From Camelimonas lactis (GTDB taxonomy: Bacteria > Pseudomonadota > Alphaproteobacteria > Rhizobiales > Beijerinckiaceae), in NCBI RefSeq assembly GCF_004342915.1, contig NZ_SLWL01000008.1, positions 123,031 to 187,030 of the forward strand: a DNA stretch of 64,000 nucleotides, given 5' to 3'. Both the position numbers and the translations under genes were made by a program. Of this stretch, positions 26,326-34,493 are shown piece after piece. Positions within the stretch are counted from its first letter, which is position 1, and every line of letters begins with the position of its first letter. The notes beneath the pieces were generated by a model, which saw only the letters and a program-made list of their open reading frames with translations, was not told the origin of the DNA and did no database searches.

Positions 26326-26654
26326 CCGAATGGATTGATGTGGGCCTGGTCACGGACATTCCGGTTCAGGGGTCCCGGGTTGTGGCGGCGCCAGCGGGCG
26401 ACATCGCGGTTTTTCGCACGGCGGATGGATCAGTCTTCGCCCTGCGCGACCGCTGTCCGCACAAGGGCGGCCCGCTGTCGGAGGGCATGGTCCACGGCCA
26501 CGCCGTAACGTGCCCCCTCCACAACTGGGTCATCAGCCTGGAAACCGGCCAGGCCCAGGGCGCCGATCATGGCTGCGCCGGGAAAATCCCCGTGAGGATC
26601 GAAGGCGAACGGGTGCTGCTCGCCGCCTCGGCCCTCCAGCGCTACGCGGCCTGA
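26322..26654 (+). CDS. nirD: assimilatory nitrite reductase, small (Rieske) subunit
   Basis: Small subunit of the NAD(P)H nitrite reductase, 110 residues. The Rieske-type [2Fe-2S] ligands are Cys45 and His47 in CPHKGG and Cys64 and His67 in CPLHNW, all present. The start overlaps the nirB stop (ATGA). Together NirBD completes nitrite assimilation. Confidence 0.95.
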   Translation: MTEWIDVGLVTDIPVQGSRVVAAPAGDIAVFRTADGSVFALRDRCPHKGGPLSEGMVHGHAVTCPLHNWVISLETGQAQGADHGCAGKIPVRIEGERVLLAASALQRYAA

Positions 26655-26712
26655 CCAACTGACAGATCAACGGCGGCCGCGCGCGGCGCGGCCGGCCCCG
26701 AAAGGACGCACC

Positions 26713-27558
26713 ATGTCGTACCTGCCCCCGACCGAATACGTCGCCAAGATGGTGGATGCTGGCGAATCCAAGATTTTCATGTCGACGCGCGACACGGTGA
26801 TCCGCGCCTTCATGGCCGGCGCGATCCTGTCGCTGGCCGCTGCCTTCGCTGTCACAATCAATGTGCACACGGGGCAGCCGCTCGCCGGCGCCATCCTGTT
26901 CCCCGTCGGCTTCTGTCTGCTCTATCTGATGGGTTTTGACCTGCTTACCGGCGTGCTCATGCTGTCGCCGCTCGCCCTCATCGACCGGCGCCCCGGCGTG
27001 ACCTGGGGCGGCGTGTTGCGGAACTGGGGGCTGGTCTTCCTCGGCAATTTCGCCGGCGCCCTCACCGTGGCGCTGATGATGGCGGTGATTTTCACCTATG
27101 GCTTCACCCAGGCGCCCGACGCCGTGGGCCAGAAGATCGGCGTCATTGGCGAAGGACGGACCGTGGGCTACGCAGCCCACGGCGCCGCCGGCATGCTGAC
27201 GTTGTTCATTCGCGGCGTGCTGTGCAACTGGATGGTCGCGACCGGCGTTGTCGGCGCCATGATGTCAACGTCGGTTTCCGGCAAGGTCATCGCCATGTGG
27301 ATGCCGATCATGCTGTTTTTCTACATGGGCTTCGAACATTCCGTCGTTAACATGTTCCTGTTTCCGTCAGGGCTTCTGCTCGGCGGCCATTTCTCCGTCA
27401 TGGATTACCTCATCTGGAATGAAATCCCGACCGTGCTGGGCAATCTTGTCGGGGGGCTCACCTTCGTCGGGCTCACGCTTTATACAACGCACGTGCGCAC
27501 TGGCGCGAAGCGCGCGCCCCGGATGAACCTCCGCCCCGGCGCCGTGCCTGCTGAATAA
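26713..27558 (+). CDS. nirC: formate/nitrite channel (NirC/FocA family)
   Basis: Inner-membrane channel of 281 residues with six hydrophobic segments, moving nitrite (or formate). Family hallmarks include FMAGAILSLAAAFAVTIN, the LCNWMV motif after the middle helix and the GFEHSVVNMFLFP segment. It lies 58 bases after nirD in the same orientation, which points to nitrite as substrate. The arrangement nirB-nirD-nirC is that of a nitrite uptake and reduction operon. Confidence 0.9.
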   Translation: MSYLPPTEYVAKMVDAGESKIFMSTRDTVIRAFMAGAILSLAAAFAVTINVHTGQPLAGAILFPVGFCLLYLMGFDLLTGVLMLSPLALIDRRPGVTWGGVLRNWGLVFLGNFAGALTVALMMAVIFTYGFTQAPDAVGQKIGVIGEGRTVGYAAHGAAGMLTLFIRGVLCNWMVATGVVGAMMSTSVSGKVIAMWMPIMLFFYMGFEHSVVNMFLFPSGLLLGGHFSVMDYLIWNEIPTVLGNLVGGLTFVGLTLYTTHVRTGAKRAPRMNLRPGAVPAE

Positions 27559-27607
27559 ACAGCTTTCCGCAAGCCGTAATCTTCCCGCCGATCCGGCGGG
27601 AAGACCC

Positions 27608-29350
27608 ATGGGAGCGCCCATGCCCCTTGCGATATCGATTGGCCAGCACTCGGACAGGGGCCGGAAGGAGATCAATCAGGATTTCCATGGCGCGCTCATT
27701 CCTGCCGGCGCCGCCCTGGCGATGAAAGGCGTGGCCATTGCCATTGCCGACGGCATCAGCAGCAGCCCGGTTAGCGGCATCGCGGCTGAGGCGGCGATCC
27801 GTAGCTTCCTGACCGACTATTACTGCACATCCGACGCCTGGACGGTGAAAACCTCGGCCCGACGCGTCATCACCGCGACCAATGCGTGGCTCAACGCCGA
27901 AACCCGTCGACACGCCGACGTGGGCGACGCCGACCGGGGCCACGTTTGCTCGTTCTCCGCAATGGTGCTGAAAGGGCGCCAGGCGCACATTTTTCACGTG
28001 GGCGATTGCCGTATCGGCCGCCTGCATGGCAAATCGCTGGAGCCGCTGACTGAAGAGCACCGGCTTGTCGTTTCGTCGCGGCACAGTTACCTGGCCCGCG
28101 CCCTTGGCGCCCGCCCTGACGTCGAGATCGACTATCGCGTCACGGACCTGCACGTGGGCGACGTGTTTGTGCTGTCCAGCGACGGCGTGCATGAGCATGT
28201 AACGGGCGAGGATATCGCCGCTACGCTCGCGGCTCATCCTGACGATCTGGACGCCGCGGCCCGCGCCCTCGTCGGCGCGGCGCTTGCCGCGGGCAGCGGC
28301 GACAATCTGACCGTGCAAATCATCCGCATCGAGAGCCTGCCGGACAGCGACGCCGACGACTGGCTTGCGGACGCAGCCCTGGAGCCGGCCGCGCCGCCGG
28401 AACCCGGCGCGCTGCTCGATGGCTACCGCATCATACGCGCGCTTCACGTCAGCCACCGCAGCCACGTTTTTCTCGCCACCGACCCCGACACGGGCGAACC
28501 GGTCGCCATCAAAACCGCCGCGACGGAAATGCGGGGCGATGCGCTCGCCCTGAGGCGGCTGATGATGGAGGAATGGATTGCGCGACGGCTGAAAAGCCCG
28601 CACGTCATGAAAGCAGCGCCCCGTCGGCGGCGCAGCGGTGTTTACGTGGCGGCGGAATATGTGGACGGTCAGACCCTCGCCCAGTGGATGGTGGACCACC
28701 CCAAGCCGGACCTGGCGACCATTCGCGATATCGCGGCGCAGATCGCCGGGGGGCTGCGCGCGTTCCATCGCGCCGAAATGGTGCATCAGGATCTGCGGCC
28801 GCAAAATATCATGATCGACCGCTTTGGCGCGGTGAAACTGATTGATTTCGGCGCCACCCGGGTCGCTGGCGTAGTGGAAGCAATCCCCATAGCGTGGGAA
28901 CAGATCCCCGGAACGGTCCAGTACACGGCGCCGGAATACTTTCTCGGTGAACAGGGAGACGGCAGGGCGGACGTGTTTTCCCTCGGCGTCATCGTCTACC
29001 AGATGCTGACCGGGCGTCTGCCATATGGGGCGGATGTTGCAAAAACACGCACCCGTCTGCAGCAGGCCCGGCTTGTCTATACCCCAGCCATAGAAGTGCG
29101 CCCGGACGCGCCGCCATGGTTCGATCTTGCAATCCGCAAGGCGACGCATCCCAATCCCTGGAAACGGCATCAGGACGCTGACGAATTTATCCACGACCTG
29201 CGGCGCCCAAACCCGGATCTGCCTGGCGCCGCCCGTTCGCCGCTGATCCGGCGGCATCCGGCCAGGTTCTGGCAGGGCGTCTCCGCCGGCCTTGCAGCCA
29301 TCGTCGTCGTGCTCCTGTGGCGCCTCTCCCGCGTCGGTGACTTTTTCTGA
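27608..29350 (+). CDS. bifunctional PP2C phosphatase/serine-threonine protein kinase, membrane-anchored
   Basis: 580 residues. The N-terminal 240 form a PP2C phosphatase with metal-binding aspartates in NQDFHGA, IADGISS, SSDGVHEH and GDNLTVQI. From about 275 to 535 is a Hanks-type kinase: VAIKTAA supplies the ATP lysine, HQDLRPQN the catalytic loop (the usual HRD arginine is Gln), DFGATR the metal site, and APEYFLGE the APE region. A single hydrophobic segment near residues 555-572 anchors the C terminus. Such fused phosphatase/kinases often accompany nitrate/nitrite transport genes. It lies 49 bases after nirC, so it may tune the channel or the reductase by phosphorylation, which is inference. 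Confidence 0.88.
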   Translation: MGAPMPLAISIGQHSDRGRKEINQDFHGALIPAGAALAMKGVAIAIADGISSSPVSGIAAEAAIRSFLTDYYCTSDAWTVKTSARRVITATNAWLNAETRRHADVGDADRGHVCSFSAMVLKGRQAHIFHVGDCRIGRLHGKSLEPLTEEHRLVVSSRHSYLARALGARPDVEIDYRVTDLHVGDVFVLSSDGVHEHVTGEDIAATLAAHPDDLDAAARALVGAALAAGSGDNLTVQIIRIESLPDSDADDWLADAALEPAAPPEPGALLDGYRIIRALHVSHRSHVFLATDPDTGEPVAIKTAATEMRGDALALRRLMMEEWIARRLKSPHVMKAAPRRRRSGVYVAAEYVDGQTLAQWMVDHPKPDLATIRDIAAQIAGGLRAFHRAEMVHQDLRPQNIMIDRFGAVKLIDFGATRVAGVVEAIPIAWEQIPGTVQYTAPEYFLGEQGDGRADVFSLGVIVYQMLTGRLPYGADVAKTRTRLQQARLVYTPAIEVRPDAPPWFDLAIRKATHPNPWKRHQDADEFIHDLRRPNPDLPGAARSPLIRRHPARFWQGVSAGLAAIVVVLLWRLSRVGDFF

Positions 29351-29508
29351 CGCGGCGCAGCGGGCTTTCCAGCCTGCAGGCCGCCCGTGTCTGTCAAGGT
29401 TATCTGGCGGCGCCGGGCCCATCAACGACGCTACACCGGCTTGCAAGAACCAGGCGCCGGTTCGCCGGGAGCGGCTCGCAGACACGAGGCTACGTGGCCG
29501 GAACGCGG

Positions 29509-29533
29509 AACGGAGGGGATGGTCCCCTCCGTT
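29509..29533. terminator. bidirectional hairpin terminator between convergent genes
   Basis: Perfect 11-base inverted repeat, AACGGAGGGGA and TCCCCTCCGTT, around the triloop TGG. It lies 26 bases past the stop of the minus-strand hemerythrin-like gene and 160 bases past the plus-strand phosphatase/kinase gene. The plus side is followed by TGCTGGTTTT, a weak T-rich tail. Confidence 0.6.
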
Positions 29534-29558
29534 TGCTGGTTTTGCATCTGCGGTCCGG

Positions 29559-30944
29559 TCAACGGCGGTGGTCCCAGCCGCGGCGCGAGGCTTCAGAGTG
29601 GCCCTCGGGATCACCGAACCAGCCGCCGTGACCGCGCCCGCGGTCGTCATCCCGGTCGCGGGCTGAATAGCGGCGATCGTCGTCATCGTAACGGCTTGCA
29701 GAGCGGCTGCGCCCCCGCCGATACTCATCATCGTCATCACGGCGGTGGTCCCAGCCACGGCGGGAGGCCTCCGAATGTCCCTCAGCATCGCCGAACCAGC
29801 CGCCGTGACCACGGTCGCGGCCATAGTCATCATCCCGGCTGCGGGACGAATAACGGCGATCATCGTCGTCGTAGCGGCTATAGGCGCGTCCACGGCCACG
29901 CCCGTTGTCGTCGTCATCGCGGCGGTGGTCCCAGCCACGGCGCGAGGCTTCGGCGTGACCTTCCGGGTCGCCGAACCAGCCGCCCTGGCCCCGGTCGCGG
30001 GCCGAATAGCGGCGATCGTCGTCATCGTCGCGTCCACGGGCGGAATAACGGCGATCGTCATCGTCATGGCGGCCCGCAGCCCGGCCAGGGCCGCGCTCGT
30101 CGCGCCGCTCATCCCAGCCGCGACGCGAGGCCTCGGAGTGCCCCTCCCGGTCGCCAAACCAGCCGCCATGACCACGATCACGCGCGGAATAGCGCCGGTC
30201 GTCGTCATCGTCGCGACGGCGGTAAGCCTGGCTGCGATCGCGATCACCGCCCCGGGGGCCGTCATCGCTCATGAAACGCCCCTGGTCGTCGCGTTCGGGC
30301 ATGTTTCTCATCCTGGCCATTTTTTCCTCCATATCCAGATTGAGGCAGAGAAGGTGTGGTTTGTCCGCGCGCCCTTCAGGAGGCGCCTTGAGGCAGGCGT
30401 CGATGCGCCTGGCCAGGGCAGCGGGCTCGACGCCGGCCGCCCTGATTCTGGCGAGGAGGCCGCTGTCGGCCTTTTCCTCGCGTCCGGTCATGTCCGTGAT
30501 CAGCCGCGTCGCAAGTTTCAGACGGGCCGCAGCCGTTTCATCATCTTCTTCGGCGAGCAGGATCGACACCAGGTCGGTCTCGATGGCGGCTGCGATGATA
30601 TCGTCGCCATCGACGCTGTCCTTGCCGTTCGCCGGCTTGTCGTCCGCGGGCCTGGCTCTGACGGCGCCGAAGAGCGCCGCGTGCAAGGCAACGTGGTGGC
30701 GCCAGACCTGGGAAAGCGTCTCCAGATCGTCAGCGACGTCATTTTTCTGCGAAGATTTTGCGATTTTCCCGCATAGCTCCCGCAATTCTTCATGATGTTG
30801 CTTCAGAAGTTGATAGCCATCCTGCATATCACCGGAGCGCTCCGCTGATTTTTCGGCTGCCTCCTTGCCACTTTGCGACGTATCGCCGGCTTTCTGTTCG
30901 TCCTCCGGGTTGGTTTGGGGTGTCGGTCTAGTCTCGCGCGCCAT
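29559..30944 (-). CDS. hemerythrin-like protein with four C-terminal charged repeats
   Basis: 461 residues in three parts. Residues 38-180 form a helical domain like HHE/hemerythrin (HHEEL at 50-54, HHVALH at 83-88), but later iron ligands of that fold are not evident. Residues 216-225 read PERDDQGRFM, a motif I associate with rhizobial stress proteins. Residues 245-461 hold four copies of a block centred on GGWFGDPEGHSEASRRGW, at 258-278, 318-338, 378-398 and 437-457, separated by Asp/Arg/Tyr-rich spacers. An ATG at 30944 follows GGAGG. The core is reminiscent of the KGG/YciG stress repeat. An EcfG-type promoter lies 48 bases upstream. Confidence 0.85.
   Translation of the reverse strand: MARETRPTPQTNPEDEQKAGDTSQSGKEAAEKSAERSGDMQDGYQLLKQHHEELRELCGKIAKSSQKNDVADDLETLSQVWRHHVALHAALFGAVRARPADDKPANGKDSVDGDDIIAAAIETDLVSILLAEEDDETAAARLKLATRLITDMTGREEKADSGLLARIRAAGVEPAALARRIDACLKAPPEGRADKPHLLCLNLDMEEKMARMRNMPERDDQGRFMSDDGPRGGDRDRSQAYRRRDDDDDRRYSARDRGHGGWFGDREGHSEASRRGWDERRDERGPGRAAGRHDDDDRRYSARGRDDDDDRRYSARDRGQGGWFGDPEGHAEASRRGWDHRRDDDDNGRGRGRAYSRYDDDDRRYSSRSRDDDYGRDRGHGGWFGDAEGHSEASRRGWDHRRDDDDEYRRGRSRSASRYDDDDRRYSARDRDDDRGRGHGGWFGDPEGHSEASRRGWDHRR
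29562..30173 (-). repeat. four direct repeats of about 180 bases inside the hemerythrin-like gene
   Basis: The four repeats have a period of 59-60 codons and are alike at DNA level (the phrase for GGWFGD recurs near 30160, 29980, 29800 and 29624). Because they are so GC-rich, several other frames stay open over this stretch; these are shadows. The near identity suggests recent expansion or recombination between units. Confidence 0.85.
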
Positions 30945-30991
30945 GATGCGACCTCCATATGTTGGGGCAACGTGGACGGATGAACCTGATG

Positions 30992-31016
30992 AACACACCG
31001 TGGGCGCCGATGTTCC
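30992..31016 (-). promoter_or_regulatory. EcfG-type promoter ahead of the hemerythrin-like gene
   Basis: On the minus strand GGAAC (31016-31012), 16 bases, then TGTT (30995-30992). Same spacing and same -10 sequence as the sites at 16882 and 32420. About 48 bases separate it from the ATG. Confidence 0.7.
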
Positions 31017-31147
31017 TGAATATTATTTTTTATATTTCAGTATTAAAAATTATATATGAAACACGCTGGATTTCTGTGGTATATATTTGTGGTTTGCTAA
31101 TAATTTATCATTATGTTCAGCTGAAACCGGCGTGTGCGTCGATTTCC

Positions 31148-31627
31148 TCAGGGGAGGCTGGCGCGAAGCAGGCCTCTTGCCCGGTTAACGCGACTTTTGA
31201 TGGTGCCGATGTCGCAGTGCAGGATTTCCGCAGCAGCCCCATAACTTTCGCCCAGGACCCCGATCAATACGACCGCGTCGCGATAGTGCGCGGGCATCCT
31301 GTCAAGGACGACGGCCAGTTCATTCTGGCGCAATTTCCATTCCTGCGGCGCCTCCACCCTGGGTTCGGATGATACGCTGTATTCCTGTCCCGCCGTTTCA
31401 AGGTTGCGTTTTCGGATATTGTTGAGGAATGCGTTCCGCATGATCGTCAACAACCAGGCGCGCATGTATGTTCCTGGCTTGTAGCGATGTAAATTTTCAA
31501 TAGCTCTCAGTATTGTTTGCTGGAAAAGATCCTCGGCGTCCGCCCTGTTGGTGCATAGCGATCGCGAGAATGCGCGCAGTTCAGGGCTATACGTCAGTAT
31601 CTGCCCGGGCGTGGCGAAATTCGGCAT
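31148..31627 (-). CDS. ECF RNA polymerase sigma factor, EcfG-like
   Basis: 159 residues. Region 2 is visible as LRAFSRSLCTNRADAEDLFQ and AIENLHRYKPGTYMRAWLLT, and region 4 as LDRMPAHYRDAVVLIGVLGE followed by IGTIKSRVNRARGLL. The pattern ELRAFSRSLC...RADAEDL and PGTYMRAWLLTIMRNAFLNN matches the EcfG general-stress group of Alphaproteobacteria. I start it at the ATG at 31627 after GGGAGCAGG; upstream codons overlap another small gene. No NepR anti-sigma or PhyR gene lies next to it, so it may be one of several EcfG paralogues. Four matching promoters occur in this window. Confidence 0.9.
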   Translation of the reverse strand: MPNFATPGQILTYSPELRAFSRSLCTNRADAEDLFQQTILRAIENLHRYKPGTYMRAWLLTIMRNAFLNNIRKRNLETAGQEYSVSSEPRVEAPQEWKLRQNELAVVLDRMPAHYRDAVVLIGVLGESYGAAAEILHCDIGTIKSRVNRARGLLRASLP

Positions 31628-31688
31628 GGCTGCCTGCTCCCATCTTGATCTGATCCAGGAGTTCCTGCTCCCGGAACACTGGCGCCTC

Positions 31689-31919
31689 TCAGGAACCGGA
31701 CGAAGGCTCATCCATGCGTGGGGCGCTGCGCCCTGGCTGGGCGGAAACCTCTGGTTTTGGTTCCGCCGTTCCGTGCGCGGCAATACCAATCAGTGTCGAT
31801 TCCCTGCTGGGGTAAGGCCCAAGCACGGGTTGGCCGTCATCGGTGAGCGCCCACCATCCCGGGGGAACTCCGAAGCGTTCGGCCTGCTCATCGCTGAGTT
31901 GCCGGGGGTATAATTGCAT
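31689..31919 (-). CDS. small hypothetical protein
   Basis: 76 residues from an ATG at 31919 preceded by GGGAAGG. It reads MQLYPRQLSDEQAERFGVPP at the start and then GWWALTDDGQPVLGPYPSRE, a compact conserved-looking block, with a proline-rich polar tail. It lies 61 bases upstream of the sigma gene in the same direction and could be co-transcribed with it. No function can be assigned. Codon use is as in the neighbouring genes. Confidence 0.55.
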   Translation of the reverse strand: MQLYPRQLSDEQAERFGVPPGWWALTDDGQPVLGPYPSRESTLIGIAAHGTAEPKPEVSAQPGRSAPRMDEPSSGS

Positions 31920-32479
31920 CTTGCCTTCCCGTCCCATGGCCGCTTTTCCGGGCCATGTTCGCGGTTCCCGTCAAAATGGCTGCAAGGCCGCAGCAGTTTC
32001 CCGCTTTGGCGCAGCCCCGCTTGCTGACCGGACGCCGCCTGCATGTCTGGTGAATGGCTCCCGGCTGCCTGAACGGCTACGCAAATGCGCCGGGTTGACT
32101 GGATAAGCGGTGGGGAAAGGCAAAGTTCCCGTGTCAATTCTGACCATTTCGCGTTCGAATTGGGTCGCGACCGTGTTGTCCGCCGCCGGGCCGCGACAGC
32201 TCCGCGCTTTCCCGCCTCTCTGGCGCGCGCAATCTCCCCGCGGATATGTGCGAACCAAAGCCTGCCGATGTTTCGGGCGCCGTGATTGCTTTTGGAATCC
32301 ACCGACTCGACTTGTGAAAAATGCCGGGCTTCCTGGAAAATTATCGGCGAGGTCAGATGATTTTATACAATTCATATGCGTTAAAACAGCATGAGCGATA
32401 GCTAAAATAATATCGATCGGGAACATCTCGGGATAGCTGGTGTTCATTTCCCATTCTCTCCGAAAGAAGGGATGCCTCA
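31920..32479. other. intergenic region between divergent stress genes
   Basis: No gene supported. Several minus-strand frames cross it but none shows family character or a good ribosome binding site. The right end carries the EcfG-type promoter at 32420-32444. The 32360-32420 stretch is locally AT-rich. Confidence 0.55.
32420..32444 (+). promoter_or_regulatory. EcfG-type promoter ahead of the stress operon
   Basis: GGAAC at 32420-32424, 16 bases, then TGTT at 32441-32444, 36 bases ahead of the ATG at 32480. It would drive the secreted 114-residue protein, the YflT-like protein and perhaps the downstream DUF892 gene. Confidence 0.7.
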
Positions 32480-32824
32480 ATGCGACAGCAGATGCTTTTT
32501 GCAGTAATTTTGTGTGCTTTTGCAGCGCCGGTTGCTGCGCAAACAGCGCCAGCCAATCCAAAGCCCGAAACACCCGCGATCGATAACCGCAAGACATCGC
32601 CGCTGGCGCCGGCAAAGGGTGAAAACAGCTTTACCATGGCGCAGGCCAAATCCCGGATCGAGGCGGGCGGGTTCACGGACGTGAACGGCCTGGCCAAAGA
32701 CAGGGATGGCGTCTGGCGCGGCAAGGCCATGAAGGACGGCGCGACGCATGATGTGGCGCTGGACTACCAGGGCAAGCTGTTCGCCAGGCCAGTCGCCGGC
32801 GAACCACAGGGAGGCAGCCGATGA
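32480..32824 (+). CDS. small secreted hypothetical protein
   Basis: 114 residues with a clear signal peptide (MRQQMLFAVILCAFAAPVAA, cleavage before QTAPA). The mature part has a proline-rich linker followed by SFTMAQAKSRIEAGGFTDVN and DRDGVWRGKAMKDGATHDVA, a beta-hairpin-like region resembling PepSY-type or periplasmic stress proteins. It overlaps the next gene by 4 bases and has an EcfG-type promoter 36 bases upstream. Function unknown; the periplasm is the likely location. Confidence 0.75.
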   Translation: MRQQMLFAVILCAFAAPVAAQTAPANPKPETPAIDNRKTSPLAPAKGENSFTMAQAKSRIEAGGFTDVNGLAKDRDGVWRGKAMKDGATHDVALDYQGKLFARPVAGEPQGGSR

Positions 32825-33411
32825 CCACCGTTACGGCACTTTTCGATACGCATGGGCAGGCGCTGGCCGCTGCTGACAGGCTCGCCGCGATTGGCGTCGC
32901 CCGTGATGACATCAGCCTGGTCGCGAGTAATGCGGATGGCTGGTATGAGCCCGAAAACCACGTCGCGGAAGGGGCGGCGACCGGCGTGGGGGTAGGCGCG
33001 GCGCTCGGGGGAGCGGGCGGCTTGCTGGCCGGCCTCGGGCTGATGGCCATTCCCGGCATCGGTCCCGTGGTGGCTGCTGGCTGGCTGGCCGCAACCGGGG
33101 CCGGCGCGCTTGCGGGCGCCGCCGCTGGCGGCGCGGCTGGCGGCGTCGTTGGCGCGCTGATGGGCGAGGGCGTGCCGGAGCGTGACGCCCATGTCTATGC
33201 CGAGGGCGTCCGGCGCGGCGGAACCATTTTGTCCGCGCGCGTTGACGAAGCCCGCGCCGTGGAAGCGCAAACCATTCTGGACCAGGCGGCGGCGGTGGAG
33301 ATCGCTGAACGTGAGGAACTCTATCGCAAGGAAGGCTGGACAGGGTTTGACCCGAACGCCCGGCCTTACGTCGCTGACACGGCGACCGACCGGTCCCGGC
33401 CGGGCGCATAG
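32821..33411 (+). CDS. YflT-like general stress protein with glycine-rich membrane segment
   Basis: 196 residues. The N-terminal 40 match the heat-induced stress protein YflT/Gsp17M pattern (TVTALFDTHGQALAAADRLA, GVARDDISLVASN). A long glycine/alanine-rich hydrophobic stretch (residues 55-120) looks like two membrane-inserting hairpins. The tail is charged and ends in a WTGFDPNARPY motif. It overlaps the preceding gene by 4 bases. Family members are stress-induced but of unknown mechanism. Confidence 0.82.
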   Translation: MTTVTALFDTHGQALAAADRLAAIGVARDDISLVASNADGWYEPENHVAEGAATGVGVGAALGGAGGLLAGLGLMAIPGIGPVVAAGWLAATGAGALAGAAAGGAAGGVVGALMGEGVPERDAHVYAEGVRRGGTILSARVDEARAVEAQTILDQAAAVEIAEREELYRKEGWTGFDPNARPYVADTATDRSRPGA

Positions 33412-33509
33412 TCCGTCAACGACGTGGACCGTGTCCGTTCAAAAACCCGGAAAGTTCGCGCCGATGACTTGCGCGGGCAATTGTGCGGTCATTTCAGCGG
33501 GAGGCTGTG

Positions 33510-34001
33510 ATGAAAGACAAGAACCTGGAAGATCTGTTTCACGACACCCTCAAGGATATTTATTACGCAGAGCGGAAAATTCTGCGCTCCCTGCCGAAAA
33601 TGGCGCGGGGCGCTCACTCGCCGCAATTGCGCAAGGCGTTCGAAACCCATCGTGAGGAAACCCAGGGGCATATCGAACGTCTGCAAAACGTCTTCGAGAT
33701 TATTGGCAGGAATCCGCGCGGCAAGACCTGCCCCGCGATCGACGGCATTATCGAGGAAGCGGAAGAACTTATGGAGGAATACAAGGGCTCCCGCGCCCTT
33801 GACGCCGGCCTGATTTCATCGGCTCAGGCTGTCGAGCATTATGAGATCACCCGTTACGGAACCCTGCGGCGCTGGGCTCAGGAACTCGGGTTGACCGATG
33901 CGGAGGGGTTGCTGCAGCAGACCCTCGATGAGGAAGCGAAAACTGACGCAATCCTGACCCAGATTGCTGAAACCGGACCCAACCCGGAGGCTGCGCCGTG
34001 A
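33510..34001 (+). CDS. ferritin-like DUF892 (YciE/YciF) protein
   Basis: 163 residues, four-helix ferritin-like fold. The start reads MKDKNLEDLFHDTLKDIYYA after GGGAGG. Diiron-type ligands are visible: the Glu in YYAERKI, the ETHREETQGHIERL segment with Glu and His, and ISSAQAVEHYEITRYGTL with Glu and His in the third helix. Family members are induced by osmotic, oxidative and general stress. It lies 98 bases downstream of the YflT-like gene and 39 bases upstream of the acidic-protein gene, within the stress island. Confidence 0.88.
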   Translation: MKDKNLEDLFHDTLKDIYYAERKILRSLPKMARGAHSPQLRKAFETHREETQGHIERLQNVFEIIGRNPRGKTCPAIDGIIEEAEELMEEYKGSRALDAGLISSAQAVEHYEITRYGTLRRWAQELGLTDAEGLLQQTLDEEAKTDAILTQIAETGPNPEAAP

Positions 34002-34040
34002 TCCCGTTTGCTGCCGTTTCAACCCGGCGAGGAGGAGCAG

Positions 34041-34376
34041 ATGACGACTGATGGTGACCAGCGCCATCCGGTTGCTGAGGGGCGCCGGAAGGCGCAGCCC
34101 GGCGGCGCCGGCGACGAACCCGATCCCGGCGCTGCGCCAGAGCCAGACGGCGTCCCCGACATCGCGGAGGCTGATCTGGACGCCGTCGTCAGCGGCGACA
34201 TCCTGCCTGACAGCGCGCCGCCTGATGCGGGTCTGCCCGGAGAAATGGGCGACGCGCCTGAGGAGGAGGACGACAATCCCTGTCAGCACAGCGATGAGGC
34301 GCTGCCAGACGACATTGAGGAAGCAGTGATCCGTCGCAATCCTTCGCGCGAGGGCGGGCTGTTCGACGAGGTGTGA
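34041..34376 (+). CDS. acidic low-complexity hypothetical protein
   Basis: 111 residues, strongly acidic (many Asp, Glu, Pro and Gly), probably disordered. It starts MTTDGDQRHPVAEG after GGAGGAG, a strong ribosome binding site. The last 20 residues (EEAVIRRNPSREGGLFDEV-like) are the least acidic. It follows the DUF892 gene by 39 bases and is likely in its transcript. No family recognised. Confidence 0.6.
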   Translation: MTTDGDQRHPVAEGRRKAQPGGAGDEPDPGAAPEPDGVPDIAEADLDAVVSGDILPDSAPPDAGLPGEMGDAPEEEDDNPCQHSDEALPDDIEEAVIRRNPSREGGLFDEV

Positions 34377-34383
34377 GGCGCGT

Positions 34384-34397
34384 GTCCGCGCGCGGAC
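34384..34397. terminator. GC-rich palindrome after the acidic-protein gene
   Basis: Perfect 14-base palindrome GTCCGCGCGCGGAC starting 8 bases past the stop codon, giving a stem of five pairs with a CGCG loop. No T-run follows, so termination is uncertain. Confidence 0.35.
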
Positions 34398-34493
34398 GCC
34401 TTGCCTGAGGACAGCGCGTCCCCATGTGAGAAAAGGGGGATGGCTTCGCGCCAGCCCCTGCGGAAGGAAGTCAGTACATTCTGGAGGACTGCC

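Noticed and set aside
29562..30173. CRISPR array
   Set aside because: The repeats are about 180 bases, in frame and coding; there are no short repeats with unique spacers anywhere in the window.
27473..30265. 930-residue open frame on the minus strand across nirC, the phosphatase/kinase and the repeat gene
   Set aside because: It is antisense to two clear genes and composed of Ala/Arg/Gly runs typical of GC-rich shadow frames; it has no domain.
29387..30776. Long plus-strand frames opposite the repeat protein
   Set aside because: Produced by the repeated GC-rich codons of the minus-strand gene; low-complexity His/Gly/Arg or Ala/Val strings without family character.
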